Source: JASFTV01 sp050050615
Lineage (GTDB): Bacteria > Desulfobacterota > DSM-4660 > Desulfatiglandales > HGW-15
Length of the DNA stretch: 8,880 bases
Assembly (NCBI GenBank): GCA_050050615.1
Contig: JASFTV010000132.1
Span: forward strand, 1 to 8,880
Direction: 5' to 3'
The notes beneath the pieces are model-generated. The model did no database searches and was not told the origin of the DNA. It worked only from the letters and a program-made list of their open reading frames with translations. The translations under genes were made by a program, and so were the position numbers. This document shows, piece by piece, positions 1-5,826 of the stretch. Positions within the stretch are counted from its first letter, which is position 1, and each line of letters opens with the position of its first letter.

Positions 1-66
1 GGTATCCACACCCAATAACATCTTTTCCCGTGCCGTCATGCCGTATTTGATCTCTTTACCTGCCAT
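1..66 (-). CDS. groEL: Chaperonin GroEL (Hsp60), N-terminal fragment
   Basis: Only the first 22 codons are inside the window; the gene continues past the left edge. They read MAGKEIKYGMTAREKMLLGVDT, which matches the conserved GroEL N-terminus (AKEIKFG...AREKMLRGVD). GroEL forms the double-ring ATP-dependent folding chamber in the cytoplasm and works with the GroES lid. The ATG at 64-66 is preceded by a strong Shine-Dalgarno sequence (GAGGAGG, about 7 bases upstream). It starts 21 bases after the groES stop codon, so the two genes form the usual groESL operon. Identification is firm despite the short fragment because of the family match and the neighbour. Confidence 0.93.
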   Translation of the reverse strand, partial: MAGKEIKYGMTAREKMLLGVDT

Positions 67-87
67 AACTCAACACCTCCTCATCAA

Positions 88-375
88 TTATTCAATAATA
101 GCTAGGATGTCATCTTCTCTCATAATCAAGTGTTCCACACCGTCGATATCGATCTCATTGCCAGCGTACTTGCCGAAAAGCACACGCTCACCGGCCTTGA
201 CGTCCAACGGCATCCTTTCCCCATTATCATTCACCTTTCCAGACCCCACAGCGACCACCTTCCCCTCCTGGGGTTTTTCTTTCGCTGTATCAGGAATGAT
301 AATGCCGCCCGAGGTTTTTTCTTCCTCGTCAATCCTGAGAACCACCACTCTGTCGTTTAATGGTCTAACCTTCAT
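88..375 (-). CDS. groES: Co-chaperonin GroES (Hsp10)
   Basis: Complete 95-residue protein, the usual length for GroES. GroES is the heptameric lid that caps GroEL during ATP-driven folding in the cytoplasm. Family hallmarks are visible: the N-terminal MKVRPLNDRVVV strand, the mobile loop with EEEKTSGGIIIPDTAKEKP (about residues 17-35), the G-x-V-V-A-V-G-x-G segment, the GERVLFGKYAGNEI segment and the C-terminal hydrophobic strand ILAIIE. The ATG at 373-375 has AAGGAGG about 10 bases upstream. It is the first gene of the operon with groEL and is read from the consensus promoter near 507-534, which leaves a leader of about 125 bases. Confidence 0.98.
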   Translation of the reverse strand: MKVRPLNDRVVVLRIDEEEKTSGGIIIPDTAKEKPQEGKVVAVGSGKVNDNGERMPLDVKAGERVLFGKYAGNEIDIDGVEHLIMREDDILAIIE

Positions 376-494
376 CCCTCTATAAACCTCCTTCTTTAGT
401 TTTTGTTATGACAAATCAGTCACTCTCTTTCAGTTCACTGCGCGACACCACTTGAAAATACGCTAACTCACTGATATTATTGATCTAAGCACAA

Positions 495-509
495 AATTTT
501 GCCAAAATT
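495..509. promoter_or_regulatory. A/T-rich palindrome overlapping the groESL -10 box (possible operator)
   Basis: AATTTTG-C-CAAAATT is a perfect 7+1+7 palindrome that covers part of the -10 box and the expected start of transcription. It lies between two direct copies of TAAGCACA (486-493 and 511-518, 25 bases apart). A palindrome in this place is where a repressor of groESL would be expected, but it does not match CIRCE and I do not recognise the binding protein. The role as an operator is inference from position only. Confidence 0.35.
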
Positions 510-534
510 ATAAGCACATTTTTCCGTTTGTCAA
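507..534 (-). promoter_or_regulatory. Sigma-70-type promoter of groESL
   Basis: On the minus strand the sequence reads TTGACA (529-534), a 16-base spacer, then TATAAT (507-512). Both boxes match the housekeeping sigma-70 consensus exactly. Transcription would start near 500, giving an untranslated leader of about 125 bases before groES. No sigma-32 promoter and no CIRCE operator (TTAGCACTC-N9-GAGTGCTAA) was found between here and groES, so heat control, if any, must work some other way. The spacer is one base shorter than the optimal 17. Confidence 0.7.
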
Positions 535-576
535 GACCTCCTCTTCCCCTTTCTTTTCTTTTGACATCAGTACAGG

Positions 577-781
577 GCTCTCTGCCGCCGTTTTTGTAGA
601 AGCTCCCCGCGCCAGGGCGCGGGGCATTTTCCGCAATGCCGCCATCGGCGGCTTCAGAGCGAAATGGGTTTAACCCATTTCGCGTTTTAAAAACCGCGGG
701 CGCAAGCCCCATGCACCCCCAAAAAAACGAAGCGCCATTCACCCCCGCCCTTCCGGACGGAGCTCTCTGCCGCGGTTTTTG
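577..781. repeat. Dispersed hairpin-rich repeat, copy 1
   Basis: This intergenic block is repeated at 5827-6038 in the same orientation. A 59-base stretch (639-697) is identical in both copies and most of the remainder is similar. It holds a chain of hairpins: CCCCGCGC/GCGCGGGG (605-624), GCCGCC-ATC-GGCGGC (638-652), and a near-perfect 25-base palindrome with 12-base arms (659-683). AAAAACCGCGG (689-699) is also inverted at 770-780. A 20-base tail (762-781) is repeated with one mismatch at 577-596, as if this copy were the remnant of two units in tandem. Both copies can be read without stops on the minus strand, but no start site supports a gene. It looks like a non-autonomous, REP- or MITE-like element; no transposase is present. 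Confidence 0.75.
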
Positions 782-884
782 AGGGGAGGCATCCTTATGT
801 CCGACAGCGAAGCCTCGGAAGATAAAGGTTAAGACTTTATAGCACAAAATGACGGTGGACGAAAAACCGGACCCATGTTATAAG

Positions 885-939
885 GACCGGGTATACGTCA
901 CCGTTCGTGCTGGCTTGGCACGGTGGCGTATACCCGGTC
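885..939. repeat. Long stem-loop upstream of the 70-residue protein gene
   Basis: Two 19-base arms (885-903 and 921-939) are inverted copies with one difference, which becomes a G-U pair in plus-strand RNA. They enclose a 17-base loop. A competing inner pairing, CGTGC with GCACG, is also possible. The structure ends 39 bases before the start codon of the gene at 979. There is no T-run after it, so it does not look like a simple intrinsic terminator. It could be a leader-RNA regulatory structure or the remnant of a small palindromic element; the sequence alone does not decide. Confidence 0.6.
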
Positions 940-978
940 AGAAATCGTGGAAAACGTCCAAAAGGGAGGTGTTACTCT

Positions 979-1191
979 ATGAAGATGAACATTGAAGATC
1001 ACATCACCGGCAAGGGCGATCATGAGGAAGTCAACATTGAAGGGGCTCCCATTTCAGTTTTAGCCTTGAAGAATCTCCTTGCAGAAGGCTACACCTTCTT
1101 GCAGCCATACAAAGAGAACAATACCTTTTCTGTCTGGGGAAAAACCTGTTCGGCCTGTTTCACAGCAGAGCAAATTCGTGAAAGGGCATAA
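979..1191 (+). CDS. Small protein of unknown function with a CxxC pair (70 residues)
   Basis: The ATG at 979 is preceded by AAAGGGAGGT, an excellent Shine-Dalgarno site 8 bases upstream. Starting further upstream in frame (907) would read through the stem-loop and has no such site, so 979 is preferred. The 70-residue product is hydrophilic, with an acidic N-terminal part (MKMNIEDHITGKGDHEE), a predicted helical middle (SVLALKNLLAEGYTFL) and a TCSAC motif near residues 57-61. The cysteine pair could bind metal or form a disulfide. There is no signal peptide or membrane segment. I do not recognise the family. It stands alone on the plus strand between two minus-strand operons. That it is a real gene rests on its ribosome binding site and its protein-like composition. 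Confidence 0.6.
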   Translation: MKMNIEDHITGKGDHEEVNIEGAPISVLALKNLLAEGYTFLQPYKENNTFSVWGKTCSACFTAEQIRERA

Positions 1192-1396
1192 CAGAGGTGA
1201 ATTTCCAACACCATACTTCTTGATATACCCTTTGTTCCTGCTCTCAATTCTTTCCACTAAGCTTAGAACGGCCCTATCACGGCGGTGCTTTTCTCCTCTT
1301 CTTCGAATTCAAAACCCACATCTTAGGAAAATCGCGCTGTGACAGAGAAGTTCAGCAGCGCCATCCATGATCGAGAGTCTATGGACCTGAACGATC

Positions 1397-2242
1397 TTAT
1401 TTCCGTTGACGTGCAGCCATAGCGTGGGTGACGCGGTCAATGATAATCGCTAAGAAGACGATGCTCAATCCGGCTTCAAAGCCGCGACCTACCTCGATGC
1501 GGTTAATGGCCAGAAGCACTTCCAGTCCCAACCCCCGGGCCCCGATCATGGAGGCGATGACCACCATGGAAAGGGCCATCATGGTCGTCTGGTTGATCCC
1601 CACCATGATGGCTGGACGGGCAAGGGGGAGTTGTACATTGGTCAAAATTTGCCAGGAACTGGAACCGAAAGCCTGGGCTGCCTCCACAACACTCTGGGGG
1701 ACCTCGCGGATACCCACGTTAGTCAAACGGATAACCGGCGGAACAGCATAGACGATCGTGGCGAAAAGGGCAGGCACCTTGCCCAGCCCAAAAAGCATCA
1801 GGGCCGGGATGAGGTAAACAAAACTGGGCATGGTCTGCATGGCATCCAGGATGGGTTTTATGAGGGACTCAAGCAGATTGTTTCTGGCCATAACGATGCC
1901 CACCGGGATGCCTATGGCCAATGACATGAGCACCGCCCCTGCGACCAGGGCCAGCGTCATCATGGCAAGTCTCCAGTAGCCGAACCCGCCGATGAGGAGC
2001 AGCAGGCCGGCCATAATGACCCCATACCACCACCGTCCCATCAGTCGCCATGCGGTCACCCCCACGGCACCCACGACAAGAGGCCATGGAAGCCACAAGA
2101 AAAATCTCTCTATATAAAGCAGGAACTGAAGAATGCCGTCGCCCACAGCGTCAAAGAAGGTGCCGTAGGACATCAAGACCCAGTCCATGAGCGCATCTAT
2201 CCAATCCGCCAAGGGAATTTCAAAGTGTTCAGGAAATGTCAT
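1397..2242 (-). CDS. proW: Glycine betaine/proline-type ABC transporter, permease subunit
   Basis: 281-residue integral membrane protein of the ProW/OpuAB type, which forms the channel of an importer for compatible solutes such as glycine betaine. An N-terminal extension of about 40 residues (DWIDALMDWVLMSYGTFFDAV) is followed by hydrophobic segments near 42-62, 74-90, 93-118, 138-170, 210-232 and 257-268. The EAA loop that contacts the ATPase is clear at about 187-206 (VEAAQAFGSSSWQILTNVQL). The conserved SMVVIASMIGARGLG segment follows at about 225-239. The start codon overlaps the last 4 bases of the ATPase gene, so translation is probably coupled. It is the last gene of the transporter operon. 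The exact substrate cannot be told from the permease alone. Confidence 0.92.
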   Translation of the reverse strand: MTFPEHFEIPLADWIDALMDWVLMSYGTFFDAVGDGILQFLLYIERFFLWLPWPLVVGAVGVTAWRLMGRWWYGVIMAGLLLLIGGFGYWRLAMMTLALVAGAVLMSLAIGIPVGIVMARNNLLESLIKPILDAMQTMPSFVYLIPALMLFGLGKVPALFATIVYAVPPVIRLTNVGIREVPQSVVEAAQAFGSSSWQILTNVQLPLARPAIMVGINQTTMMALSMVVIASMIGARGLGLEVLLAINRIEVGRGFEAGLSIVFLAIIIDRVTHAMAARQRK

Positions 2243-3474
2243 GATAGCACCTTTTCCCCTGTATCCTGTATCATGCTCTCAATAATCCTCCGGTTGCGAA
2301 TATCCCCCATAAATCTTGCCTTCCCATCAAGGACGGCAATCGGGAACTTCGTGGATGTGGCGAGGGGGAAAAGCTCCTCAATAATCATCTCAGGAGTGCA
2401 TGTGGGTAAGCCTGTTATCAGACCTTCTTTGAGAGTGGTCATACCCCTCTGCTCAAGTTCTCTCAGAGTATCGAGGGTAACAAGCCCGAGCACCTTACGA
2501 TCCTTGGACAGGACAAAGGCATCATCTTGCTTGCTGCGTCCCAGCAATGTCCGGGCCACCTTTGGGGTTTGCCACTCATACAGCAAGAGATCAGGTTCCT
2601 CCATAATCGTCCCTGCGGTGAGCACCTTGGCAGGAGAGGCATCCTGTACGAATTGCTGGACGTAATCGTCTGCAGGCGCGGTGATCACATCCTCCGGGCT
2701 TCCGACCTGGATGATCTCCCCGTCCCGCATAATGGCAATGCGGCCCCCCAATTTAAGCGCTTCATGGAGATCGTGGGTGACGAATACGATGGTTTTCTGA
2801 ACCTTGTCCTGGAGTTCAACCAACTCGTCCTGCATTTCGCGGCGGATTAGGGGGTCAAGGCCACTAAAGGGCTCGTCCATGAGCAGAATTTCCGGATCGA
2901 TAGCAAGCGCTCTCGCAAGACCGACCCGCTGCTGCATGCCTCCACTAAGCGCGCTTGGCAGATAGCTCTCCCACCCCTTCAACCCAACAGTCTCAATCGC
3001 CTGTTCAGCGACAGAATAGCGCTTCTCTTTCGGCATCCCCCTGACTTTCAGGGGATAGGCCACATTGTCCAGGACCGTATAATGGGGTAGCAGCCCGAAA
3101 TGCTGAAAAACCATGCCCGTGACGTGACGTCGAAGGTTTATGAGCTTGTCTTTGGCATAAGCGCAAACATCTTGACCGTTGATCAGGATTTTTCCGGTCG
3201 TCGGTTCAATAAGCCTGATGAGACATCGGATCAAGGTTGACTTCCCGCTGCCGGAAAGACCCATGAGAACGAAGAACTCTCCGCGTTGAACGCTGAATGA
3301 GATATTTCGCAGACCCAGAACACAGTTCGCTTTATCCAGGATTTCGTCTTTGGATGCGTCTTTCAGGTCCGATTTCAGAAGTTTCTTGGGTTCATGGCCA
3401 AAAATCTTCCAGACGTCTTTGACTTCGACGCAAATTCCGTTTTCAGAATGTGCGTCATTTGCCGGCGCAGCCAT
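2239..3474 (-). CDS. proV: Glycine betaine/proline-type ABC transporter, ATPase subunit with CBS domains
   Basis: A 411-residue ATPase that energises uptake from the cytoplasmic side of the membrane. From the preferred start it shows Walker A GLSGSGKST (72-80), the Q-loop in VFQHFGLLPH (Q124), the signature LSGGMQQR (176-183), Walker B ILLMDEP (196-202) and the H-loop histidine (H234). The C-terminal part (about 284-405) fits the tandem CBS domains of ProV/OpuAA, which in that family sense ionic strength. The ATG at 3474 has GGAGGG just upstream. A longer version starting at 3501 has no ribosome binding site, and its ATG lies inside a perfect stem-loop, so 3474 is preferred. It is flanked by the binding protein upstream and overlaps the permease downstream. 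Confidence 0.93.
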   Translation of the reverse strand: MAAPANDAHSENGICVEVKDVWKIFGHEPKKLLKSDLKDASKDEILDKANCVLGLRNISFSVQRGEFFVLMGLSGSGKSTLIRCLIRLIEPTTGKILINGQDVCAYAKDKLINLRRHVTGMVFQHFGLLPHYTVLDNVAYPLKVRGMPKEKRYSVAEQAIETVGLKGWESYLPSALSGGMQQRVGLARALAIDPEILLMDEPFSGLDPLIRREMQDELVELQDKVQKTIVFVTHDLHEALKLGGRIAIMRDGEIIQVGSPEDVITAPADDYVQQFVQDASPAKVLTAGTIMEEPDLLLYEWQTPKVARTLLGRSKQDDAFVLSKDRKVLGLVTLDTLRELEQRGMTTLKEGLITGLPTCTPEMIIEELFPLATSTKFPIAVLDGKARFMGDIRNRRIIESMIQDTGEKVLS

Positions 3475-3496
3475 CTTCCCTCCACTGGGAAAGGAA

Positions 3497-3532
3497 GCCA
3501 TCCAGCCACACGTTCAAGCAAGGCTGGATGGC
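3497..3532 (-). promoter_or_regulatory. Intercistronic stem-loop between binding-protein and ATPase genes
   Basis: GCCATCCAGCC (3497-3507) and GGCTGGATGGC (3522-3532) are perfect 11-base inverted repeats around a 14-base loop. The structure begins 13 bases after the binding-protein stop codon. No T-run follows, so it is not a complete terminator. In many ABC operons a hairpin here protects the upstream message or dampens transcription, so that the binding protein outnumbers the membrane complex. That role is inferred here from position. Confidence 0.6.
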
Positions 3533-3545
3533 GATTCCGTTTCGA

Positions 3546-4553
3546 CTACTTCAAGGCGGCCTTCACCTTGGCAGCCACATCGGCTGGAACCCATCCCGTC
3601 CATACCTGTTCATAGTTTTCCAAGAAATACTTGGCCGCCTCACCGGTACTGGCCTTATTTTCAAGCATGTAGGCCAGCAACTTGTTGTTCATTTTGAGGT
3701 TGGTTTCGTACTTCTTGAGGAATGCCACCACCTCCGGCGCTTTCTCAGGGAGGCTTGAGTGAACAACAATGTTGACCCGCACAGAAGGATATGCGCAGCC
3801 GTAATTGGTATCCCATTTTTTCTCGTCATAGGCGGGCTCCTCAATAGGCGTCATGTCGAACTTACCCAGAATTGCTGTGGGACCCCAGTAGTAACCGAAC
3901 CACGGCTCGCCTTTTTTGTGAGCGGCTGCTATGGAACCGGACAGAGCTGCATCAGAACCAGGCAGGAAGATGTTGTAGGTCTTGTCAAGCCCATAGGCCT
4001 TGAATTTCTTTGCATTGATCTTCTCACATTCCCAACCGGGGATGCAGGAGTAGAAACGACCCTTCGTGGGGTCTTCGGCGTCTTTGAACAGCTCCCAGTA
4101 TTTGGGCATATCAAAAACGGTTTTCAGATCGGGCGCCATCGGCTTGATGCCCCGATTGGGATCACCCTTGACCACGTAGGTGGGCACGAGCCATCCCTGC
4201 CAGCTGTCCGGGAAATTGCTCCCAAGATCAACGATCTGCCCGGCAGCCAGGGCCTTGTCAAGGGCCTCCTGCTGATTTTCAACCCATACCTCCATGTTGA
4301 TTTCCAGATCCCCACGTGACAAACCGGCAAACAGAGGAATCGTGGCTCCGGGCGTGTACTGGATCGTATACCCGTATCCGTGCTGAAGAATAAAGCCGGC
4401 AATTCGATTGTGGACCTGAGCACTGTCCCAGTTCAGATCTGCAAATCTAAGGGTTTTTGCAGATGCAACCATCGCCGTTCCGCCTGTCAAGAAAACCAAA
4501 ACAATCACCCCTACCAGGCATAGACAAATCAAGCTCTTGACATTCCTTTTCAT
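3546..4553 (-). CDS. proX: Glycine betaine/proline-type ABC transporter, periplasmic binding protein
   Basis: 335-residue exported binding protein of the ProX/OpuAC family, which captures quaternary-amine osmolytes in the periplasm and passes them to the permease. The N-terminus has basic residues, a hydrophobic core (about 8-29) and an AxA-type cleavage site (ASA|KT near 32/33); no lipobox cysteine is seen. The mature protein begins with KTLRFADLNWDSAQ, typical of the family. Tryptophans at W42, W90, W174 and W223 (YYWGP) are candidates for the aromatic cage, and the CIPGWEC segment (170-176) could carry a disulfide. The ATG at 4553 has AAAGGAGG 7 bases upstream. An upstream in-frame TTG at 4571 would place that site inside the gene, so it is rejected. 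It is the first gene of the three-gene transporter operon. Confidence 0.93.
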   Translation of the reverse strand: MKRNVKSLICLCLVGVIVLVFLTGGTAMVASAKTLRFADLNWDSAQVHNRIAGFILQHGYGYTIQYTPGATIPLFAGLSRGDLEINMEVWVENQQEALDKALAAGQIVDLGSNFPDSWQGWLVPTYVVKGDPNRGIKPMAPDLKTVFDMPKYWELFKDAEDPTKGRFYSCIPGWECEKINAKKFKAYGLDKTYNIFLPGSDAALSGSIAAAHKKGEPWFGYYWGPTAILGKFDMTPIEEPAYDEKKWDTNYGCAYPSVRVNIVVHSSLPEKAPEVVAFLKKYETNLKMNNKLLAYMLENKASTGEAAKYFLENYEQVWTGWVPADVAAKVKAALK

Positions 4554-4725
4554 AATGTAACCTCCTTTCAATAAAGTGGGGATTGATTAAGAATGAGATA
4601 TTTCCCTAAAGGCTTGCATCCGAATGATGAATCTGAAAAAAGGTTTTCATTCACAGCGGAAAAAATGTTGGGAGCCAATATTGATGCCCTCATAGAAAGT
4701 CAGAAATCGAACGACAAAGGGCAAA
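4554..4725 (-). promoter_or_regulatory. Leader region of the transporter operon
   Basis: About 170 bases lie between the repeat element and the binding-protein start. A strong ribosome binding site is at 4560-4567. An inverted repeat TGAAAA-AAGG-TTTTCA (4634-4649), flanked by GAAT and ATTC-like bases, is a candidate operator for the neighbouring MarR-type regulator; this is inference only. I found no convincing -35/-10 pair. The best candidate has poor matches, so the promoter is not placed. Confidence 0.25.
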
Positions 4726-4903
4726 GCAAAAAGTTCCAAGTGCAAGGCTTGCGAACTTGCCGGCTGGCAAGCAGCTCTTGAGGAATGAGGCGCACTTACA
4801 GTACGCCGCAATGATTTGCCCTGTTAAACCGGCTGCGCCGTCTCGCATAGCGAGCATTAAACAGGGCGAGGATGAAGCGTAACGCAGCAGTTGGACTTTT
4901 TGC
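4726..4903. repeat. Structured MITE-like repeat between regulator and transporter genes
   Basis: The ends are imperfect inverted repeats: GCAAAAAGTTCCAAG at 4726 and TTGGACTTTTTGC ending at 4903. Between them lie several nested hairpins: CTTGCC-GGCT-GGCAAG (4756-4771), GGCGCACT-TAC-AGTACGCC with one mismatch (4789-4807), and GCCCTGTT/AACAGGGC flanking CTCGC-ATA-GCGAG (about 4818-4867). It starts 7 bases beyond the regulator stop codon and has no coding capacity supported by a start site. The architecture is that of a small non-autonomous palindromic element. Only one copy is in the window, so its repetitiveness is inferred from structure. Confidence 0.5.
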
Positions 4904-4910
4904 GAACCTG

Positions 4911-5438
4911 TCAATGTGAGGAGTCTTCGCCACGATCAAAGCTGTCATGGGTATCGTGGTTTATCTCCAGAGGCGTCTCCTCAATGCCCTCAGCATTGAT
5001 GAGTCTTAAGATCTGATTCATCGCCTTGCCGAGTGCACGAACATGCGCCGATTCCATATCAGCCAGCCCATGAATAAGCTTTTTTTCGATGGGGTCAGGC
5101 AATGCGCTGCTTAACGCTTTCCCCGTTTCCGTCAATGCAATCAAAACGATTCTTCGATCTCTCTGCCCCCGGATTCGCTCCACCCAGCCTCCCTTCTCCA
5201 GGCGGTCGATAATCCCTGTCATGTTGGACGGGGTGACGTAAAGCTTACGGCTCAGTTCCGCTGATGAGAGAGGGCCATGGGCGAGCAAATTCCGCAACAC
5301 GCCGCTCTGTGACCCTGTCAGACCGAACTGCTTGCTCGAGTTTGAGGAATCGAGGTAGACCGCTCTGTACAACCTGCGGATCGCACCCACGATATCTTTT
5401 ATGACCAGTTCGTTCTCAACGTCCATCCGATGCTCCAT
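4911..5438 (-). CDS. MarR-family transcriptional regulator (possibly osmolyte-responsive)
   Basis: 175-residue cytoplasmic DNA-binding protein. The winged helix-turn-helix spans about 58-104: LSSAELSRKLYVTPSNMTGIIDRLEKGGWVERI, with recognition helix about 69-82 and a wing containing GQRDRR, followed by LTETGKAL. The N-terminal helix and the LTGSQSGVLRNL segment are typical of the MarR type in which the CosR and EctR osmolyte regulators fall. The C-terminal tail (about 150-175) is acidic and histidine-rich and looks disordered. The gene lies directly upstream of the betaine transporter in the same direction, so control of that transporter is a reasonable inference. An alternative ATG at 5426 has GGAG 6 bases upstream and may be the true start; the first ATG lacks a spaced ribosome binding site. 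Confidence 0.88.
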   Translation of the reverse strand: MEHRMDVENELVIKDIVGAIRRLYRAVYLDSSNSSKQFGLTGSQSGVLRNLLAHGPLSSAELSRKLYVTPSNMTGIIDRLEKGGWVERIRGQRDRRIVLIALTETGKALSSALPDPIEKKLIHGLADMESAHVRALGKAMNQILRLINAEGIEETPLEINHDTHDSFDRGEDSSH

Positions 5439-5452
5439 CCCTGCGCTTAACC

Positions 5453-5479
5453 CATATACGTTAAAGTATTAATTGTCAA
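5453..5479 (-). promoter_or_regulatory. Possible promoter of the MarR-type gene
   Basis: On the minus strand a perfect TTGACA (5474-5479) is followed after 15 bases by TATATG (5453-5458), a fair -10 box at a short spacing. The spacer contains TTAATACTTTAA (5461-5472), an imperfect A/T-rich palindrome of the kind MarR proteins use to repress their own genes. The leader would be short. The -10 assignment is uncertain. Confidence 0.35.
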
Positions 5480-5566
5480 GGTCTCACTATTATTAGGGTA
5501 AATTGTTTAAATTCAAATGTTTGGCTGTCAAATCATATTTGTGCTCATCTCTTCTGCCCCATCTCT

Positions 5567-5718
5567 TTAATGGCAGCCCCAGGCCGGGAAATCGGCATAG
5601 ATCCCCGGTGCGGCAGCAAGGTCTCCTACATTTAGGGTAGTCAATTCGGGCCCATAGGACGCGGGCTTATGCAGCCGATTGGCGTGTTTGAGGAGGCCGT
5701 GGCCGTATCAAATTCCAT
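5567..5718 (-). pseudogene. Short peptide gene broken by a one-base frameshift
   Basis: On the minus strand an ATG at 5716-5718 has GGAGGT 6 bases upstream and a second AGGAGG behind it. The frame from this ATG ends after 25 codons. After the first four codons (MEFD), the overlapping -1 frame runs open for 46 codons and looks far more like protein: YGHGLLKHANRLHKPASYGP..., then VGDLAAAPGIYADFPAWGCH and a TAA at 5567-5569. The span of 152 bases is one short of 51 codons, so a single missing base near 5706-5709 would join both parts into a 50-residue peptide. The peptide has a single cysteine at the end (WGCH) and several Gly/Pro turns. I do not recognise the family. It may be a decayed gene, a sequencing error, or less likely a programmed shift. 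Confidence 0.5.
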
Positions 5719-5826
5719 TTCAGCACCTCCTTTTCCTCCTAAAACACTTCTTGACCGGAAAACTGCCAGCGCGTATGGTAGCCTTTGTTGACAAAATGGT
5801 GGTGGATGGTTTATTAAGTTAAAAGT

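Noticed and set aside
425..470. CTTGAAA sequence suggesting a sigma-32 heat-shock promoter for groES
   Set aside because: It is on the plus strand, opposite to groES, and no matching -10 (CCCCAT-type) box is in the right place.
485..847. 120-codon open frame on the minus strand through repeat copy 1
   Set aside because: It has no ribosome binding site, covers the groESL promoter, and its similarity to the frame at 5814-6107 is explained by the DNA repeat and its hairpins.
1340..1396. Possible terminator of the transporter operon (GTTCAG...CTGAAC with inner CCAT/ATGG pairs)
   Set aside because: The stem is short and interrupted and no T-run follows on the minus strand.
1428..1924. Long open frames antisense to the permease gene
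   Set aside because: Product sequences are low-complexity and lack start signals, while the opposite strand encodes a complete ProW-type permease.
3759..4319. 186-codon open frame antisense to the binding-protein gene
   Set aside because: It overlaps a complete, family-matching ProX gene and has no ribosome binding site.
4690..4914. 74-codon minus-strand frame through the structured repeat after the MarR-type gene
   Set aside because: The region is made of hairpins and inverted ends; no ribosome binding site precedes the frame.
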